From an uncultured Oscillospiraceae bacterium (GTDB lineage Bacteria > Bacillota > Clostridia > Oscillospirales > Oscillospiraceae), in assembly GCA_949841465.1 (NCBI GenBank), contig CATKZW010000018.1, forward strand, positions 1 to 54,873: DNA of 54,873 nt, read 5' to 3'. Below, piece by piece: positions 1-7,978 of the stretch; position 1 is the first letter of the stretch, and each line of letters opens with the position of its first letter. A model generated the notes under the pieces. That model had not been told where the DNA came from and did no database searches. It saw nothing but the letters and a program-made list of their open reading frames with translations. The translations under genes were made by a program, and so were the position numbers.

Positions 1-101
1 AAATCGTACTCTCTTGGGCGCGTCTTTTTCCGCGCTCCTTCCAAATCCTCTCGTATCTGCTCGTATTCTTCCCGATTGATGTCGCTTGGATATTGATGCA
101 T
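1..101 (-). CDS. IS5/IS4-type transposase, N-terminus only (cut by window edge)
   Basis: The first 33 residues, reading leftwards from ATG at 101-99, begin MHQYPSDINREEYEQIR and continue with GARKKTRPREYD. This is the characteristic N-terminal block (DUF4096-like) of short IS5-family transposases, in which the tract 'YPSDI.REEYE.I...L..ARKKTRPR' precedes the DDE catalytic domain. A purine-rich GGGAGATGAGG tract lies just upstream as a possible ribosome site. The catalytic part lies beyond the window edge, so activity cannot be judged. Confidence 0.7.
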   Translation of the reverse strand, partial: MHQYPSDINREEYEQIREDLEGARKKTRPREYD

Positions 102-178
102 CCCAACCTCATCTCCCGCCTGTTTTTTCCTTATTATCCGCTTCTTTCTACATCTTGTCAAAAGTTTTTAAACAGGCC
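1..178 (-). mobile_element. End of an IS5-type insertion sequence
   Basis: The left window edge cuts an insertion sequence whose transposase reads leftwards. Read on the minus strand, the element seems to begin at 178 with GGCCTGTTTAAAAACTTTTG, which resembles IS5-family terminal inverted repeats. The four bases just outside (179-182) are CTAA, which fits the CTAR/YTAR target preference of that family. The other end lies outside the window, so neither the inverted repeat pair nor a target duplication can be confirmed. Confidence 0.6.
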
Positions 179-339
179 CTAAGAGGCGGACATGAAATAC
201 AGTGGGCCGAGGGTCTCCGCGTACATAAGAAATGGAGCGGAAGTCGTACTGGGAGGTCAGCCCATCACCCGCTTCGAAAACCTGATCCTCTTCAGCGGAA
301 CTGACGACATATCGCACTCTTTGCTGAACTCAGATTTCT

Positions 340-510
340 TTATACAACAGGAATGCTATTTCCGGCAAGCACCTGCGCCACATCGCTTACACTGTCATAT
401 CCGTTATCCGCTGCAATCGTCATGTGATCCGCACCGAGTATCTCTGAGGCTTTTTCTGCCATCGCCGCAGCGTTGACGTTGACAGGAAAAATTGTCCCGA
501 TTTTATACTT
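340..510 (-). pseudogene. Remnant of a second transposase
   Basis: On the minus strand one frame reads KKYKIGTIFPVNVNAAAMAE and, further on, MTIAADNGYDSVSDVAQVLAG before a stop at 342-340. The pattern 'MAEKA.EILG...MTI.AD.GYDS..D....L..G' is the central block of IS1182-like or related DDE transposases, around the second catalytic Asp. Nothing recognisable flanks it on either side. It abuts the extended -10 of zapA, so this is a decayed fragment lying in the zapA promoter region. It shows no similarity to the IS5 fragment at 1-101. Confidence 0.55.
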
Positions 511-536
511 TTTTCATTCCCTTTTTTTGAAGGATG

Positions 537-545
537 TGTTATAAT
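537..545 (+). promoter_or_regulatory. Extended -10 promoter of zapA
   Basis: TGTTATAAT is a perfect extended -10 element (TGn plus TATAAT) 33 bases before the zapA start. No good -35 lies 17 bases upstream; TTGAAG at 527-532 is too close. A second possible pair is TTGACA at 479-484 with TATACT at 504-509, but its 19-base spacing is loose. Confidence 0.6.
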
Positions 546-578
546 ATTTTGCGAATCTTTATGCAGGAGGGGACCGCC

Positions 579-893
579 ATGCAAAACCGGGTCACTGTAA
601 CCGTAGGTGGGCTGAAATATACGCTTCTGGCCGTAGAGGACGAGAACTATGTACACCGGGTGGCGGCCTATGTAAACGACAAGCTGAAGGAGACAAGCAG
701 GTCCGGCGGCGTGTCGCAGATGGACTGCGCCGTGCTCACCGCGATCAACATCGCCGACGAGCGGTTCAAGGAGCAGGAGGCGTCGGTGGACCTGCGCCGC
801 CAGCTCAAGGACCTGATGGAGGAGAACGCCAAGCTGAAATCGGAGCTGAGCGAATCCAAGCGGGAGATCTTTAAGCTGCAGCAGAAGAGATAA
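579..893 (+). CDS. zapA: Cell division protein ZapA
   Basis: The product is 104 residues, normal for ZapA, a small cytoplasmic protein that binds and bundles FtsZ filaments at the division site. The N-terminal half (MQNRVTVTVGGLKYTLLAVED, then the VHRVAAYVNDKL helix) matches the ZapA globular head. The second half, from about residue 60, is a highly charged heptad-rich helix ending in FKLQQKR, the expected dimerisation coiled coil. The start at 579 is chosen because AGGAGGGG sits seven bases upstream; an in-frame ATG at 561 lacks such a site. It is followed after 136 bases by the U32 peptidase gene, a neighbour commonly seen with zapA in Clostridia. Confidence 0.9.
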   Translation: MQNRVTVTVGGLKYTLLAVEDENYVHRVAAYVNDKLKETSRSGGVSQMDCAVLTAINIADERFKEQEASVDLRRQLKDLMEENAKLKSELSESKREIFKLQQKR

Positions 894-1029
894 ATCGTCG
901 GGGCAAAGTCCGCTCTATGGGGAACGCCCTTCAGGCATTCCCCACTGTGCTCCCTTGCCCCTCCTCTCCCCATCAAACCCGCTTCGCTGGGCTTTGATGG
1001 GGCCCCAGAAAACTACTCGGAGGACCCCT

Positions 1030-3114
1030 ATGGAGATATTATCCCCCGCCGGCAGCCCGGAGGCGCTGCGCGCGGCGGTGTGCGCTGGGGCGGACGCGGT
1101 CTACCTCGGCTTCGGACAATTTAACGCCCGCCGGGGCGCCCGGAACTTCACCCGGGACGAGTTCGCCTCGGCGGTTTCCTACTGCCGCCTGCGGGGGGTG
1201 AAGGTATACCTCACCCTGAACACCCTGGCGTCCGACCGGGAGATGGCCGACGCGGTGGAGTGCGCCGTCCAGGCGTCCAAGCTGGGGGCGGACGCCGCCC
1301 TCGTACAGGACATGGGCCTGGTGCGGGCTCTGCGCCAGGCCGCCCCCGACCTGCCCCTTCACGCCTCCACCCAGATGACCCTCCACAGCCTGGACGGCGT
1401 GAAGCAGGCCGCGGAGCTGGGCATCACCCGCGCCGTGCTGGCCCGGGAGCTGTCCCGCCGGGACATCGCCTACATCTGCGAGCGCTCCCCCATCGAGATT
1501 GAGGTGTTCGTCCACGGGGCGCTGTGCATGTGCTACTCCGGGCAGTGCTTTATGTCCTCCGTCATCGGCGGGCGCAGCGGCAACCGGGGCATGTGCGCCC
1601 AGCCCTGCCGCCTGCCCTACGGCTGGGGGGACGACCTGGTCTCCGGGCACCCGCTGTCCCTGAAGGACATGTCCCTGGCGGGCCACCTCAGGGAGCTCCA
1701 GGAGATGGGGGTGGCCAGCGCCAAGATCGAGGGCCGCATGAAACGGCCCGAATACGTCTATATTGTCACCAAGGTATACGCCGACGCCCTCCGGGAGGGG
1801 AGGGAGCCCACCGCCGAGGAGCTGTCCCGCCTGGAGCAGGCATTCTCCCGGCAGGGGTTCACCGACGGCTATTTCATGGAGAAGAAGGGCCCGGACATGT
1901 TCGGCGTCCGGGAGGAGGCAAAGCACCCCCGGGAGCTGTTCGCCCAGGCGAAAGCCGCTTACGACAGGAGCGAGGGCCCTGGCGTGCCGGTGAAGTTCTA
2001 CGCCATGATCCGGGCGGGGGACCCCGTCCAGGTGGGGGTGGAGGACCGAGAGGGCCGGGTGGTCACCGCCGCGGGGCACACCCCCGAGGTGGCCCGCCGC
2101 CGGGTCACCACCCAGGAAGAGGTGGAGGGCCAGCTGTCCAAGACCGGCGGCACCCCCTACCGGGTCACCGAGGTGCGCTCCCTGGTGCAGGACGGGCTGA
2201 TGGTGCCCCTGTCCTCCCTGAACGCCCTGCGGCGGCAGGTGCTGGACGGGCTGTCCGCCCAGCGCACCGCCCTGCCCCAGCGCCGCCACGGGGAGTACAA
2301 GCTGGGGGCCCGGTACGAGAACTACCGGGAGGAGCCGGATATCTGCGTCTCCCTGCGCAGGGCGGGGCAGATGACCTTTGAGCTGGTGAAGCAGCGCCCC
2401 GCGCTTATCACCCTCCCCGTGGAGGAGATCGCCGCCCACCCAGACGACGTGAGGGCCACCATTGGCCGGAACGTCCCCGTGGCGGCGGTGCTGCCCCGCA
2501 TCTGCTTCGACCGGGAGCTGGACGGGCTGCGCCGTGAGCTGGAGGTCTGCAAAGAGGCGGGGGTGACCGACGCCTACGTGGGCAATCTGGGCCTGATCCC
2601 CCTGTGCAAGGAGCTGGGGTTCAGCCTGCGGGGGGACTTTGGCCTCCAGGTGTTCAACAGCCAGGGGGTAAAGGAGTACAAGCGGCTGGGGTTCCAGTCG
2701 CTGACCGCCTCCTTTGAGCTGAAGCTGGCCCAGATCCGGGACCTCTCCAAGGCGGTGGACATGGAGATCATCGCCTACGGCCGGCTGCCGCTGATGATTA
2801 CGGAGAACTGCGCCATCAAGAACCAGTCCGGGAAGTGCGTGTGCTCCAACGTGAACCTGCTCACCGACCGGAAGGGGGTGCGCTTCCCCGTGGAGCGGGC
2901 CTACGGGTGCCGCAACGAGGTGCTCAACGCCAACAAGGTGTTCCTGGCGGACAAGCCCGCCGATTGGAAGAAGGCGGGGCTGCGGGCCATCCGGCTGCTG
3001 TTCACCACGGAGAACGGGGTGGAGTGCTCCCAGGTGCTGGAGGCCTACCGGGGCAGGGGGAACTACGTGCCCAACAACTATACCCGTGGGCTGTATTACC
3101 GGGACGTGGAGTAG
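1030..3114 (+). CDS. U32 family peptidase / RNA hydroxylation protein (RlhA/TrhP type)
   Basis: The product has 694 residues. The first about 300 carry the U32 signature: MEILSPAGSPEALRAAV, DAALVQDMGL, and GALCMCYSGQCFMSS near residue 163, followed by a Cys pair in GMCAQPCRLPYG near 187. The rest contains a DUF3656-like insert and a C-terminal Cys group (CAIKNQSGKCVC near 595, YGCRNEV near 625). In the RlhA/TrhP relatives such cysteines are associated with an Fe-S cofactor and prephenate-dependent hydroxylation of 23S rRNA or tRNA, so the 'peptidase' name is historical. The two-domain length favours the RlhA (YdcP) branch, but this is inferred. The start at 1030 follows GGAGGA at a proper distance; the upstream in-frame ATG at 955 has no ribosome site. 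Confidence 0.85.
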   Translation: MEILSPAGSPEALRAAVCAGADAVYLGFGQFNARRGARNFTRDEFASAVSYCRLRGVKVYLTLNTLASDREMADAVECAVQASKLGADAALVQDMGLVRALRQAAPDLPLHASTQMTLHSLDGVKQAAELGITRAVLARELSRRDIAYICERSPIEIEVFVHGALCMCYSGQCFMSSVIGGRSGNRGMCAQPCRLPYGWGDDLVSGHPLSLKDMSLAGHLRELQEMGVASAKIEGRMKRPEYVYIVTKVYADALREGREPTAEELSRLEQAFSRQGFTDGYFMEKKGPDMFGVREEAKHPRELFAQAKAAYDRSEGPGVPVKFYAMIRAGDPVQVGVEDREGRVVTAAGHTPEVARRRVTTQEEVEGQLSKTGGTPYRVTEVRSLVQDGLMVPLSSLNALRRQVLDGLSAQRTALPQRRHGEYKLGARYENYREEPDICVSLRRAGQMTFELVKQRPALITLPVEEIAAHPDDVRATIGRNVPVAAVLPRICFDRELDGLRRELEVCKEAGVTDAYVGNLGLIPLCKELGFSLRGDFGLQVFNSQGVKEYKRLGFQSLTASFELKLAQIRDLSKAVDMEIIAYGRLPLMITENCAIKNQSGKCVCSNVNLLTDRKGVRFPVERAYGCRNEVLNANKVFLADKPADWKKAGLRAIRLLFTTENGVECSQVLEAYRGRGNYVPNNYTRGLYYRDVE

Positions 3115-3395
3115 GGGCGGACGTTGTCCGCCCGCTGTGCGGCAGGCTGGGCGATTTGAGCGCCTAACTGCATGGCGGCCCGGAACAACGCTTCTTCGTG
3201 AAGGTTTTCCAATTTTAAATTGAGGTCAACGAGGGTTTCCATCATCTCCTGGCCGCCCTCACCCAGACGGCGGATGATTTCATCCTGCAAAGCACCCTGT
3301 TGGTCTGATAATTTTTTGAATTCCGGATCGTTGATGTACTGTTGGTCCGTCCATTCGTCCACCAAATGAAATAGGCTATGGATGATTTCTGTCAT
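3096..3395 (-). CDS. Small hypothetical protein divergent from an XRE gene
   Basis: A 99-residue soluble, mostly helical acidic protein begins MTEIIHSLFHLVDEWTDQQY and has an FRAAMQLGAQ segment. It resembles small DUF6809-like Clostridia proteins found beside phage-type regulators, but I cannot assign a function. It has a clear GGAGG ribosome site and its own strong promoter (TTGACT, 16 bases, TATAAT). The last about 18 residues (AQPAAQRADNVRPYSTSR) look like run-on sequence: the reading frame continues into the end of the U32 gene and overlaps it antisense by 19 bases. This suggests that the native stop codon was lost when the gene was placed here. Confidence 0.6.
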   Translation of the reverse strand: MTEIIHSLFHLVDEWTDQQYINDPEFKKLSDQQGALQDEIIRRLGEGGQEMMETLVDLNLKLENLHEEALFRAAMQLGAQIAQPAAQRADNVRPYSTSR

Positions 3396-3411
3396 AGCAA
3401 TACCTCCGCAT

Positions 3412-3451
3412 TTGCGATAGTTTAATTATAGCATCTTAAATGCGATAGTCA
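3412..3451 (+). promoter_or_regulatory. Divergent promoter with repeated operator TGCGATAGT
   Basis: The 66-base gap between the two divergent genes holds two identical direct copies of TGCGATAGT, at 3413-3421 and 3441-3449. On the minus strand TTGACT (3451-3446) and TATAAT, 16 bases apart, make a near-consensus promoter for the small gene; one operator copy overlaps its -35 and the other lies just downstream of its -10. That placement suits autorepression by the XRE domain encoded at 3462. Confidence 0.6.
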
Positions 3452-3461
3452 AGGGGTTTTT

Positions 3462-4277
3462 ATGAGCATATTATCTGAGCGCATGAAGGAATTGCGTCTT
3501 GAGAACAAAATGAAGCAGGCCGAGGTGGCAAAAGCCCTCGGCCTGTCAATAACCGGGTATTGTGGTTATGAATATGGCAGTCGCGACCCTCAGACGGCCA
3601 CACTTGTAGCGCTGGCAAAGCTCTACCACGTTTCTACTGACTACCTGCTGGGCGTAAACGAACCGCCCCGGGAGGAGAGGACGCGCATTATCCTTGCCTC
3701 CAACTCCCCCCGCCGCAAGGAGCTGCTGGGGCAGATGGGGCTCAAGGACTTCAAAGTCTCCGCCCCCAACGTGGACGAGTCCGTGGAGGACGGCCTGCCC
3801 CCGGCGGAAATCGTGGAGCGGCTCTCCCTGCGCAAGGCCCAGGCGGCGGCGGACAAGGCCCGTCCCAATGACCTCATCATCGCCGCCGACACGGTGGTGG
3901 CCCTGGACGGCGCGGTGCTGGGCAAGCCCCGGAACGAGACCGGGGCCTTTGCCATGCTCAGCGCCCTGTCGGGCCGGGAGCACCACGTCTACACCGGCGT
4001 GACGGTGCTCCAGGGCGGGCGGGCGCTCACCGAACACGAAGAGACCGCCGTCACCTTCCGGGCGCTGGAGGAGGCGGAAATCTGGGGCTACATCGCCACC
4101 GGCGAGCCCATGGACAAGGCCGGGGCCTACGGCATCCAGGGCCTGGGGGCGCTGCTGGTGTCCGGCATCCGAGGGGATTACTGCAACGTGGTGGGCCTGC
4201 CGGTGTTCCGGCTGGGACGCATGCTGGGCGAATTCGGCGTGAATTTGCTGCAAAATAAGGAGCAAACGAAACCATGA
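3462..4277 (+). CDS. maf: XRE helix-turn-helix domain fused to Maf nucleotide pyrophosphatase
   Basis: One 271-residue frame joins two normally separate proteins. Residues 1-66 are a complete phage-type XRE domain (MSILSERMKELRLENKMKQA, then LGLSITGYCGYEYGSRDPQ and the typical closing block STDYLLGVN). Residues 75-262 are a complete Maf protein, beginning RIILASNSPRRKELL, with the DESV, AADTVVALDG and GAYGIQGLG blocks. Maf hydrolyses non-canonical or excess nucleoside triphosphates and is linked to septum control. Maf would normally start exactly at codon 74 (3681); that codon is ACG instead of ATG, but GGAGGA still lies four bases before it. The fusion's own start has AAGGGG upstream. Its last codons overlap mreC by four bases, as maf often does. 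Fusion is seen directly; function as one regulator is inference. Confidence 0.85.
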   Translation: MSILSERMKELRLENKMKQAEVAKALGLSITGYCGYEYGSRDPQTATLVALAKLYHVSTDYLLGVNEPPREERTRIILASNSPRRKELLGQMGLKDFKVSAPNVDESVEDGLPPAEIVERLSLRKAQAAADKARPNDLIIAADTVVALDGAVLGKPRNETGAFAMLSALSGREHHVYTGVTVLQGGRALTEHEETAVTFRALEEAEIWGYIATGEPMDKAGAYGIQGLGALLVSGIRGDYCNVVGLPVFRLGRMLGEFGVNLLQNKEQTKP

Positions 4278-5104
4278 GGCGATTTTTCCGAAATAACGGC
4301 GGGCTGCTGCTGGTGGCAGCGGTGCTGCTGGCGGCGGTGGTGGCCCTGGGGGCCCAGATTCTGGGCTTCGACCCCATGACCGGCCTGCTGGAGGTGGTGG
4401 CCACCCCCTTCCGGTCGGCGTCCAGCGCCGTGACCAACTGGACCCAGGCCCAGTACGAGCGGGCTTTCCGGTACGAGGAGCTGGCCGCGGAGAACGAGCT
4501 TCTGCGCCAGCGGGTGGCGGAGCTGGAGCTGGACGCCATCGCCGGCCAGGACGCCCAGCGGGAAAACGAGCGCATGAAGGACCTGCTGGGCCTGGCCGAG
4601 GAGCGCCCCGAGCTGCAGTACCGGGACGCGGCGGTGGTGCGGCGGTCGGCCTCCAACTGGTCCTCCAACCTGACCATCGACCGGGGGACCCTGGGGGGCG
4701 TGGAGGTCAACGACTGCGTCATCGACCAGTACGGCTACCTGATCGGCGTGGTCACCGAGGCCAACCCTAACTCCTCCCTGGTGACCACCATCCTGGACCC
4801 CACCCTGGAGCTGGGGGGCCGGGTGGCCCGCACCGATGAGAGCGCCATTTTGGAGGGGGACTTTACCCTCATGCTGGAAGGGCTGCTGCGGCTGTCCTTC
4901 GTGTCCGAGAACGCCAAGCTGGTCACCGGCGACCAGGTGACCACCTCCGGGCTGGGGGGGGTGTACCCGCCGGGGCTGGTGGTGGGGTCGGTGCGCACCC
5001 TCTACGTGGAGGAGGACGGCATCAGCCGCTACGCCCAGGTGGAGCCGGCGGCGGATATCACCGGGGCGCAGTATGTGTATGTTATTGTGGATTTTGGAGA
5101 ATAG
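4274..5104 (+). CDS. mreC: Rod shape-determining protein MreC
   Basis: A 276-residue protein with one N-terminal membrane helix (residues 9-27), a coiled coil (about 60-105, containing ELAAENELLRQRVAELE) and the two-lobed beta domain of MreC (SNWSSNLTIDRGTLGGVEV to VIVDFGE). MreC links MreB filaments inside the cell to wall-synthesis enzymes outside. The start overlaps the XRE-maf stop in ATGA, so the two are translationally coupled. MreC is usually followed by mreD; here it is followed by a 133-bp repeat and then mutS, so the mre cluster is interrupted or incomplete at this site. The C-terminus is complete. Confidence 0.9.
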   Translation: MRRFFRNNGGLLLVAAVLLAAVVALGAQILGFDPMTGLLEVVATPFRSASSAVTNWTQAQYERAFRYEELAAENELLRQRVAELELDAIAGQDAQRENERMKDLLGLAEERPELQYRDAAVVRRSASNWSSNLTIDRGTLGGVEVNDCVIDQYGYLIGVVTEANPNSSLVTTILDPTLELGGRVARTDESAILEGDFTLMLEGLLRLSFVSENAKLVTGDQVTTSGLGGVYPPGLVVGSVRTLYVEEDGISRYAQVEPAADITGAQYVYVIVDFGE

Positions 5105-5237
5105 AAGCGCGACGATAGCCGCGCAGGGGAGCTTGGACTGGAGCGAGGGCAAAAGCCCAAGGGCCGCGAAGCGGGACCGGGTTTTGCCCGAGACGGAAGG
5201 AAAGCGACCCGGCGGCGCGGCCAATCGGAGCGTGACA
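5105..5237 (+). repeat. 133-bp dispersed repeat, copy 1
   Basis: This stretch begins directly after the mreC stop codon with AAGCGCGACGATAG and ends GGAGCGTGACA. It matches, in opposite orientation and without obvious gaps, 17146-17278, where the same boundaries are also exactly 133 bases apart. Inside, GGCAAAA (5150s) pairs with TTTTGCC (5200s), and CCGC-GAA-GCGG forms an inner stem. It does not code for a convincing protein. Confidence 0.75.
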
Positions 5238-5277
5238 CAGCAGAGGCGGCGTATCTAGAAAGAGAGTGTGTCGTAAA

Positions 5278-7905
5278 ATGGCGGAAATGACCCCCATGAT
5301 GAAACAATATTGGAAGGTGAAGGAGGCGCACCCGGACTGCCTGCTGTTCTTCCGGCTGGGCGATTTCTACGAGATGTTCCACGACGACGCCAAGCTGGGC
5401 GCGGAGGAACTGGGCCTGACCCTCACCACCCGGGACCGGGGCAAACCGGAGGAGGAGCGCACCCCCATGTGCGGCGTGCCCTACCACTCCGCCCAGAGCT
5501 ACATTGCCCGGCTCATCAAGCGGGGGTACAAGGTGGCCATCTGCGAGCAGATGGAGGACCCGGCCACCGCCAAGGGGCTGGTGGACCGGGACGTGATCCG
5601 CATCGTCACCCCCGGCACCGCCATGGGGGACGAGATGCTGGACGAGAGCCGGAACAACTTCATCTGCGCGGTCTATGAGGACAGCGCGGGGGCGGCCCTG
5701 GCCCGGTGCGACCTGTCCACGGGGCAGTTCTTCGCCGCCCCCTTCCAGGGCCGGGACTTCCTGCCCCACCTGCTCAACGCCCTGGCGGCCTGCCCGCCCA
5801 GCGAGGCGATCCTGTCCGACGCGGCCGCCTCCGACGGCCCGCTGACCGAGTTTTTGCAGGACCGTCTGGGCTGCCTGTGCCAGCCTGCCGCCGAGGTGCG
5901 CTTCCGTCCTGTCCAGGCCAGGGACGCGCTGACTGCCTGCCGCCTCCGGGGGGAGGGGGAGCCCTTCCCCGAGGAGGACGGCCCCCGGATGTGCCTCCAG
6001 GCGGCGGGGGCGCTGGCGGCCTATCTCACGGAGACCCAGAAGACCGACCTGGGCCACCTGGGCCCCCTGGTGATCGAGGAGGGGCTGACCCAGGCGTACA
6101 TGGAGCTGGATTTGACCGCCCGGAAGACGCTGGAGCTGACGGAGACCTTCCGGGGGAAGGAGAAGAAGGGCTCCCTGCTGTGGGTGCTGGACAAGACGAA
6201 AACCCCCATGGGCCACCGGCTGATCCGGGCCTGGCTGGAGCAGCCCCTGCGTTCCCCGGCGGCCATCGCCCGGCGGCAGGACGCGGTGGCGGAGCTGAGT
6301 CGGGACGGGGTGGCGAGGGAGGAGCTGGTGCTCACCCTCCGGCGGGTCCCCGACCTGGAGCGGCTCATCGGCAAGGTGGTGTACGGCAGCGCCAACGCCC
6401 GGGACATGCTCTCCCTGGCGGACGGTCTGGCGGTGCTGCCCCAGCTGATGGACCAGGCCCGGACCGTGTCGGGCAAGGCCCTGACCCCCATCCTCCGGGG
6501 CCTGGAGGGGCTGGAGGGCCTGGAGCAGGGGCTCCACGCCGCCATCCGCGACGAGGACGAGGACCACCGCCTGCCCTTCACCATCCGGGACGGGGACTTC
6601 ATCCGGCCGGGATACAACGGGGAGGTGGACCACCTCCGGGACATCCTGGACCACGGGGCGGACATGGTGGCCGCCCTGGAGGGCCGGGAGAAGGAGCGTA
6701 CGGGCATCAAGAGTCTGAAGGTGCGCTATAATAAGGTGTTCGGCTATTACATCGAGGTGTCCAAGAGCTACTACAGCATGGTGCCGGAGGACTACATCCG
6801 CAAGCAGACCCTGGTGAACTGCGAACGATTCATCACCCAGGAGCTGAAGGATTTGGAGCACGAGATCCTATCCGCTCAGACCAGGGTGACGGCGCTGGAA
6901 TACAGCCTGTTCTGCCAGCTGCGGGAGCTGGCCTCCCAGCAGGTGCGGCAGGTGCAGGCCGCCGCCGCCGGCGTGGGCCAGCTGGACGTACTGTGCTCCT
7001 TTGCCGCCGCGGCGGTGCAGAACGGCTATGTCCGACCGGAGGTGGACGACAGCGGCGTCATCGACATCCGGGAGGGCCGCCACCCGGTGGTGGAGCGGAT
7101 GCTGAAGGACGCCCTGTTCGTCCCCAACGACACCCACATGGACGGCGGAGAGGAGCGCCTTTCCATCATCACCGGGCCCAACATGGCAGGCAAGTCCACC
7201 TACATGCGGCAGGTGGCCCTCATCGTGCTCATGGCCCAGATGGGGTCCTTCGTGCCCGCCCGCTCCGCCCGCATCGGGGTGGTGGACCGGGTGTTCACCC
7301 GCATCGGGGCCTCCGACGACCTGTCGGCGGGGCAGTCCACCTTCATGGTGGAGATGACTGAGGTGGCCCAGATGCTGAAAAACGCCACCCCCAAGTCCCT
7401 GCTCATCCTGGACGAGATCGGCCGGGGCACGTCCACCTACGACGGCATGTCCATTGCCCGGGCGGTGCTGGAATACTGCGCGGACAAAAAGCGGCTGGGG
7501 GCCAAGACCCTGTTCGCCACCCACTACCACGAGCTGACGGAGGTGGAGCACACCATTGAAGGGGTGCGCAACTACCATATCGCGGCGAAAAAGCGGGGGG
7601 ACGGCATCGTATTCCTGCGCAAGATCGTCCCCGGCGGGGCGGACCAGAGCTACGGCGTGGAGGTGGCCAAGCTGGCGGGGGTGCCGGGCCGGGTGGTGGA
7701 CCGGGCCCGGGAGATTCTGGATGAGCTGGAGCGGCAGGGCTGGACGCCGGCCCGGCCTGAGCCGGCGAAGGAGGAGACGGACCAGGTGTCTCTGGGGGAT
7801 ATGGCGGGGGCGGCGGTGCTGGAGCAGCTGCGGAAGACCTCCGTGGAGACCCTCACCCCCATCGAGGCCATGAACCTGCTGTATCAGCTGAAAAGCCAGC
7901 TTTGA
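5278..7905 (+). CDS. mutS: DNA mismatch repair protein MutS
   Basis: An 875-residue protein of normal MutS length. The N-terminal mismatch-reading loop carries FRLGDFYEMFHDDA (the Phe-X-Glu that stacks on the mispaired base). The lever/clamp region follows, and the ABC-type ATPase domain has GPNMAGKST near residue 632, DDLSAGQSTFMVEM and the Walker B block LLILDEIGRGTSTYDG. It recognises mismatches after replication and recruits MutL; mutL is not in this window. I chose the ATG at 5278; a GTG at 5266 is in frame, but AGAAAGAGA sits directly against it, so the later ATG is more likely. The gene stands alone between a dispersed repeat and a terminator. Confidence 0.95.
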   Translation: MAEMTPMMKQYWKVKEAHPDCLLFFRLGDFYEMFHDDAKLGAEELGLTLTTRDRGKPEEERTPMCGVPYHSAQSYIARLIKRGYKVAICEQMEDPATAKGLVDRDVIRIVTPGTAMGDEMLDESRNNFICAVYEDSAGAALARCDLSTGQFFAAPFQGRDFLPHLLNALAACPPSEAILSDAAASDGPLTEFLQDRLGCLCQPAAEVRFRPVQARDALTACRLRGEGEPFPEEDGPRMCLQAAGALAAYLTETQKTDLGHLGPLVIEEGLTQAYMELDLTARKTLELTETFRGKEKKGSLLWVLDKTKTPMGHRLIRAWLEQPLRSPAAIARRQDAVAELSRDGVAREELVLTLRRVPDLERLIGKVVYGSANARDMLSLADGLAVLPQLMDQARTVSGKALTPILRGLEGLEGLEQGLHAAIRDEDEDHRLPFTIRDGDFIRPGYNGEVDHLRDILDHGADMVAALEGREKERTGIKSLKVRYNKVFGYYIEVSKSYYSMVPEDYIRKQTLVNCERFITQELKDLEHEILSAQTRVTALEYSLFCQLRELASQQVRQVQAAAAGVGQLDVLCSFAAAAVQNGYVRPEVDDSGVIDIREGRHPVVERMLKDALFVPNDTHMDGGEERLSIITGPNMAGKSTYMRQVALIVLMAQMGSFVPARSARIGVVDRVFTRIGASDDLSAGQSTFMVEMTEVAQMLKNATPKSLLILDEIGRGTSTYDGMSIARAVLEYCADKKRLGAKTLFATHYHELTEVEHTIEGVRNYHIAAKKRGDGIVFLRKIVPGGADQSYGVEVAKLAGVPGRVVDRAREILDELERQGWTPARPEPAKEETDQVSLGDMAGAAVLEQLRKTSVETLTPIEAMNLLYQLKSQL

Positions 7906-7911
7906 GAAGGA

Positions 7912-7951
7912 CAAAAAAGCCCCTGCGGGAATCTCCCGCAGGGGCCTTTCC
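7912..7951. terminator. Bidirectional terminator between mutS and the PepSY gene
   Basis: GCCCCTGCGGGA-ATC-TCCCGCAGGGGC forms a 12-base-pair stem, with AAAAAA on the left and CTTTCCT on the right. It can end both converging transcripts. Confidence 0.85.
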
Positions 7952-7978
7952 TGTGTGTGGGCTGACGGATGGGAGCGC

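Noticed and set aside
86..476. Plus-strand frames at the left edge
   Set aside because: They lie antisense to the transposase fragments, and no protein family or ribosome site supports them.
1039..2439. Long minus-strand open frame opposite the U32 gene
   Set aside because: It is the antisense shadow of a GC-rich gene: low-complexity Gly/Pro/His/Leu translation, no ribosome site, no family. The same holds for 5029-6861, 39938-41362, 44516-45934 and 48635-50152.
3096..3679. Toxin-antitoxin pair (small gene plus XRE)
   Set aside because: The small protein shows no toxin motif and the genes are divergent rather than co-transcribed. A regulator cassette is the safer description.
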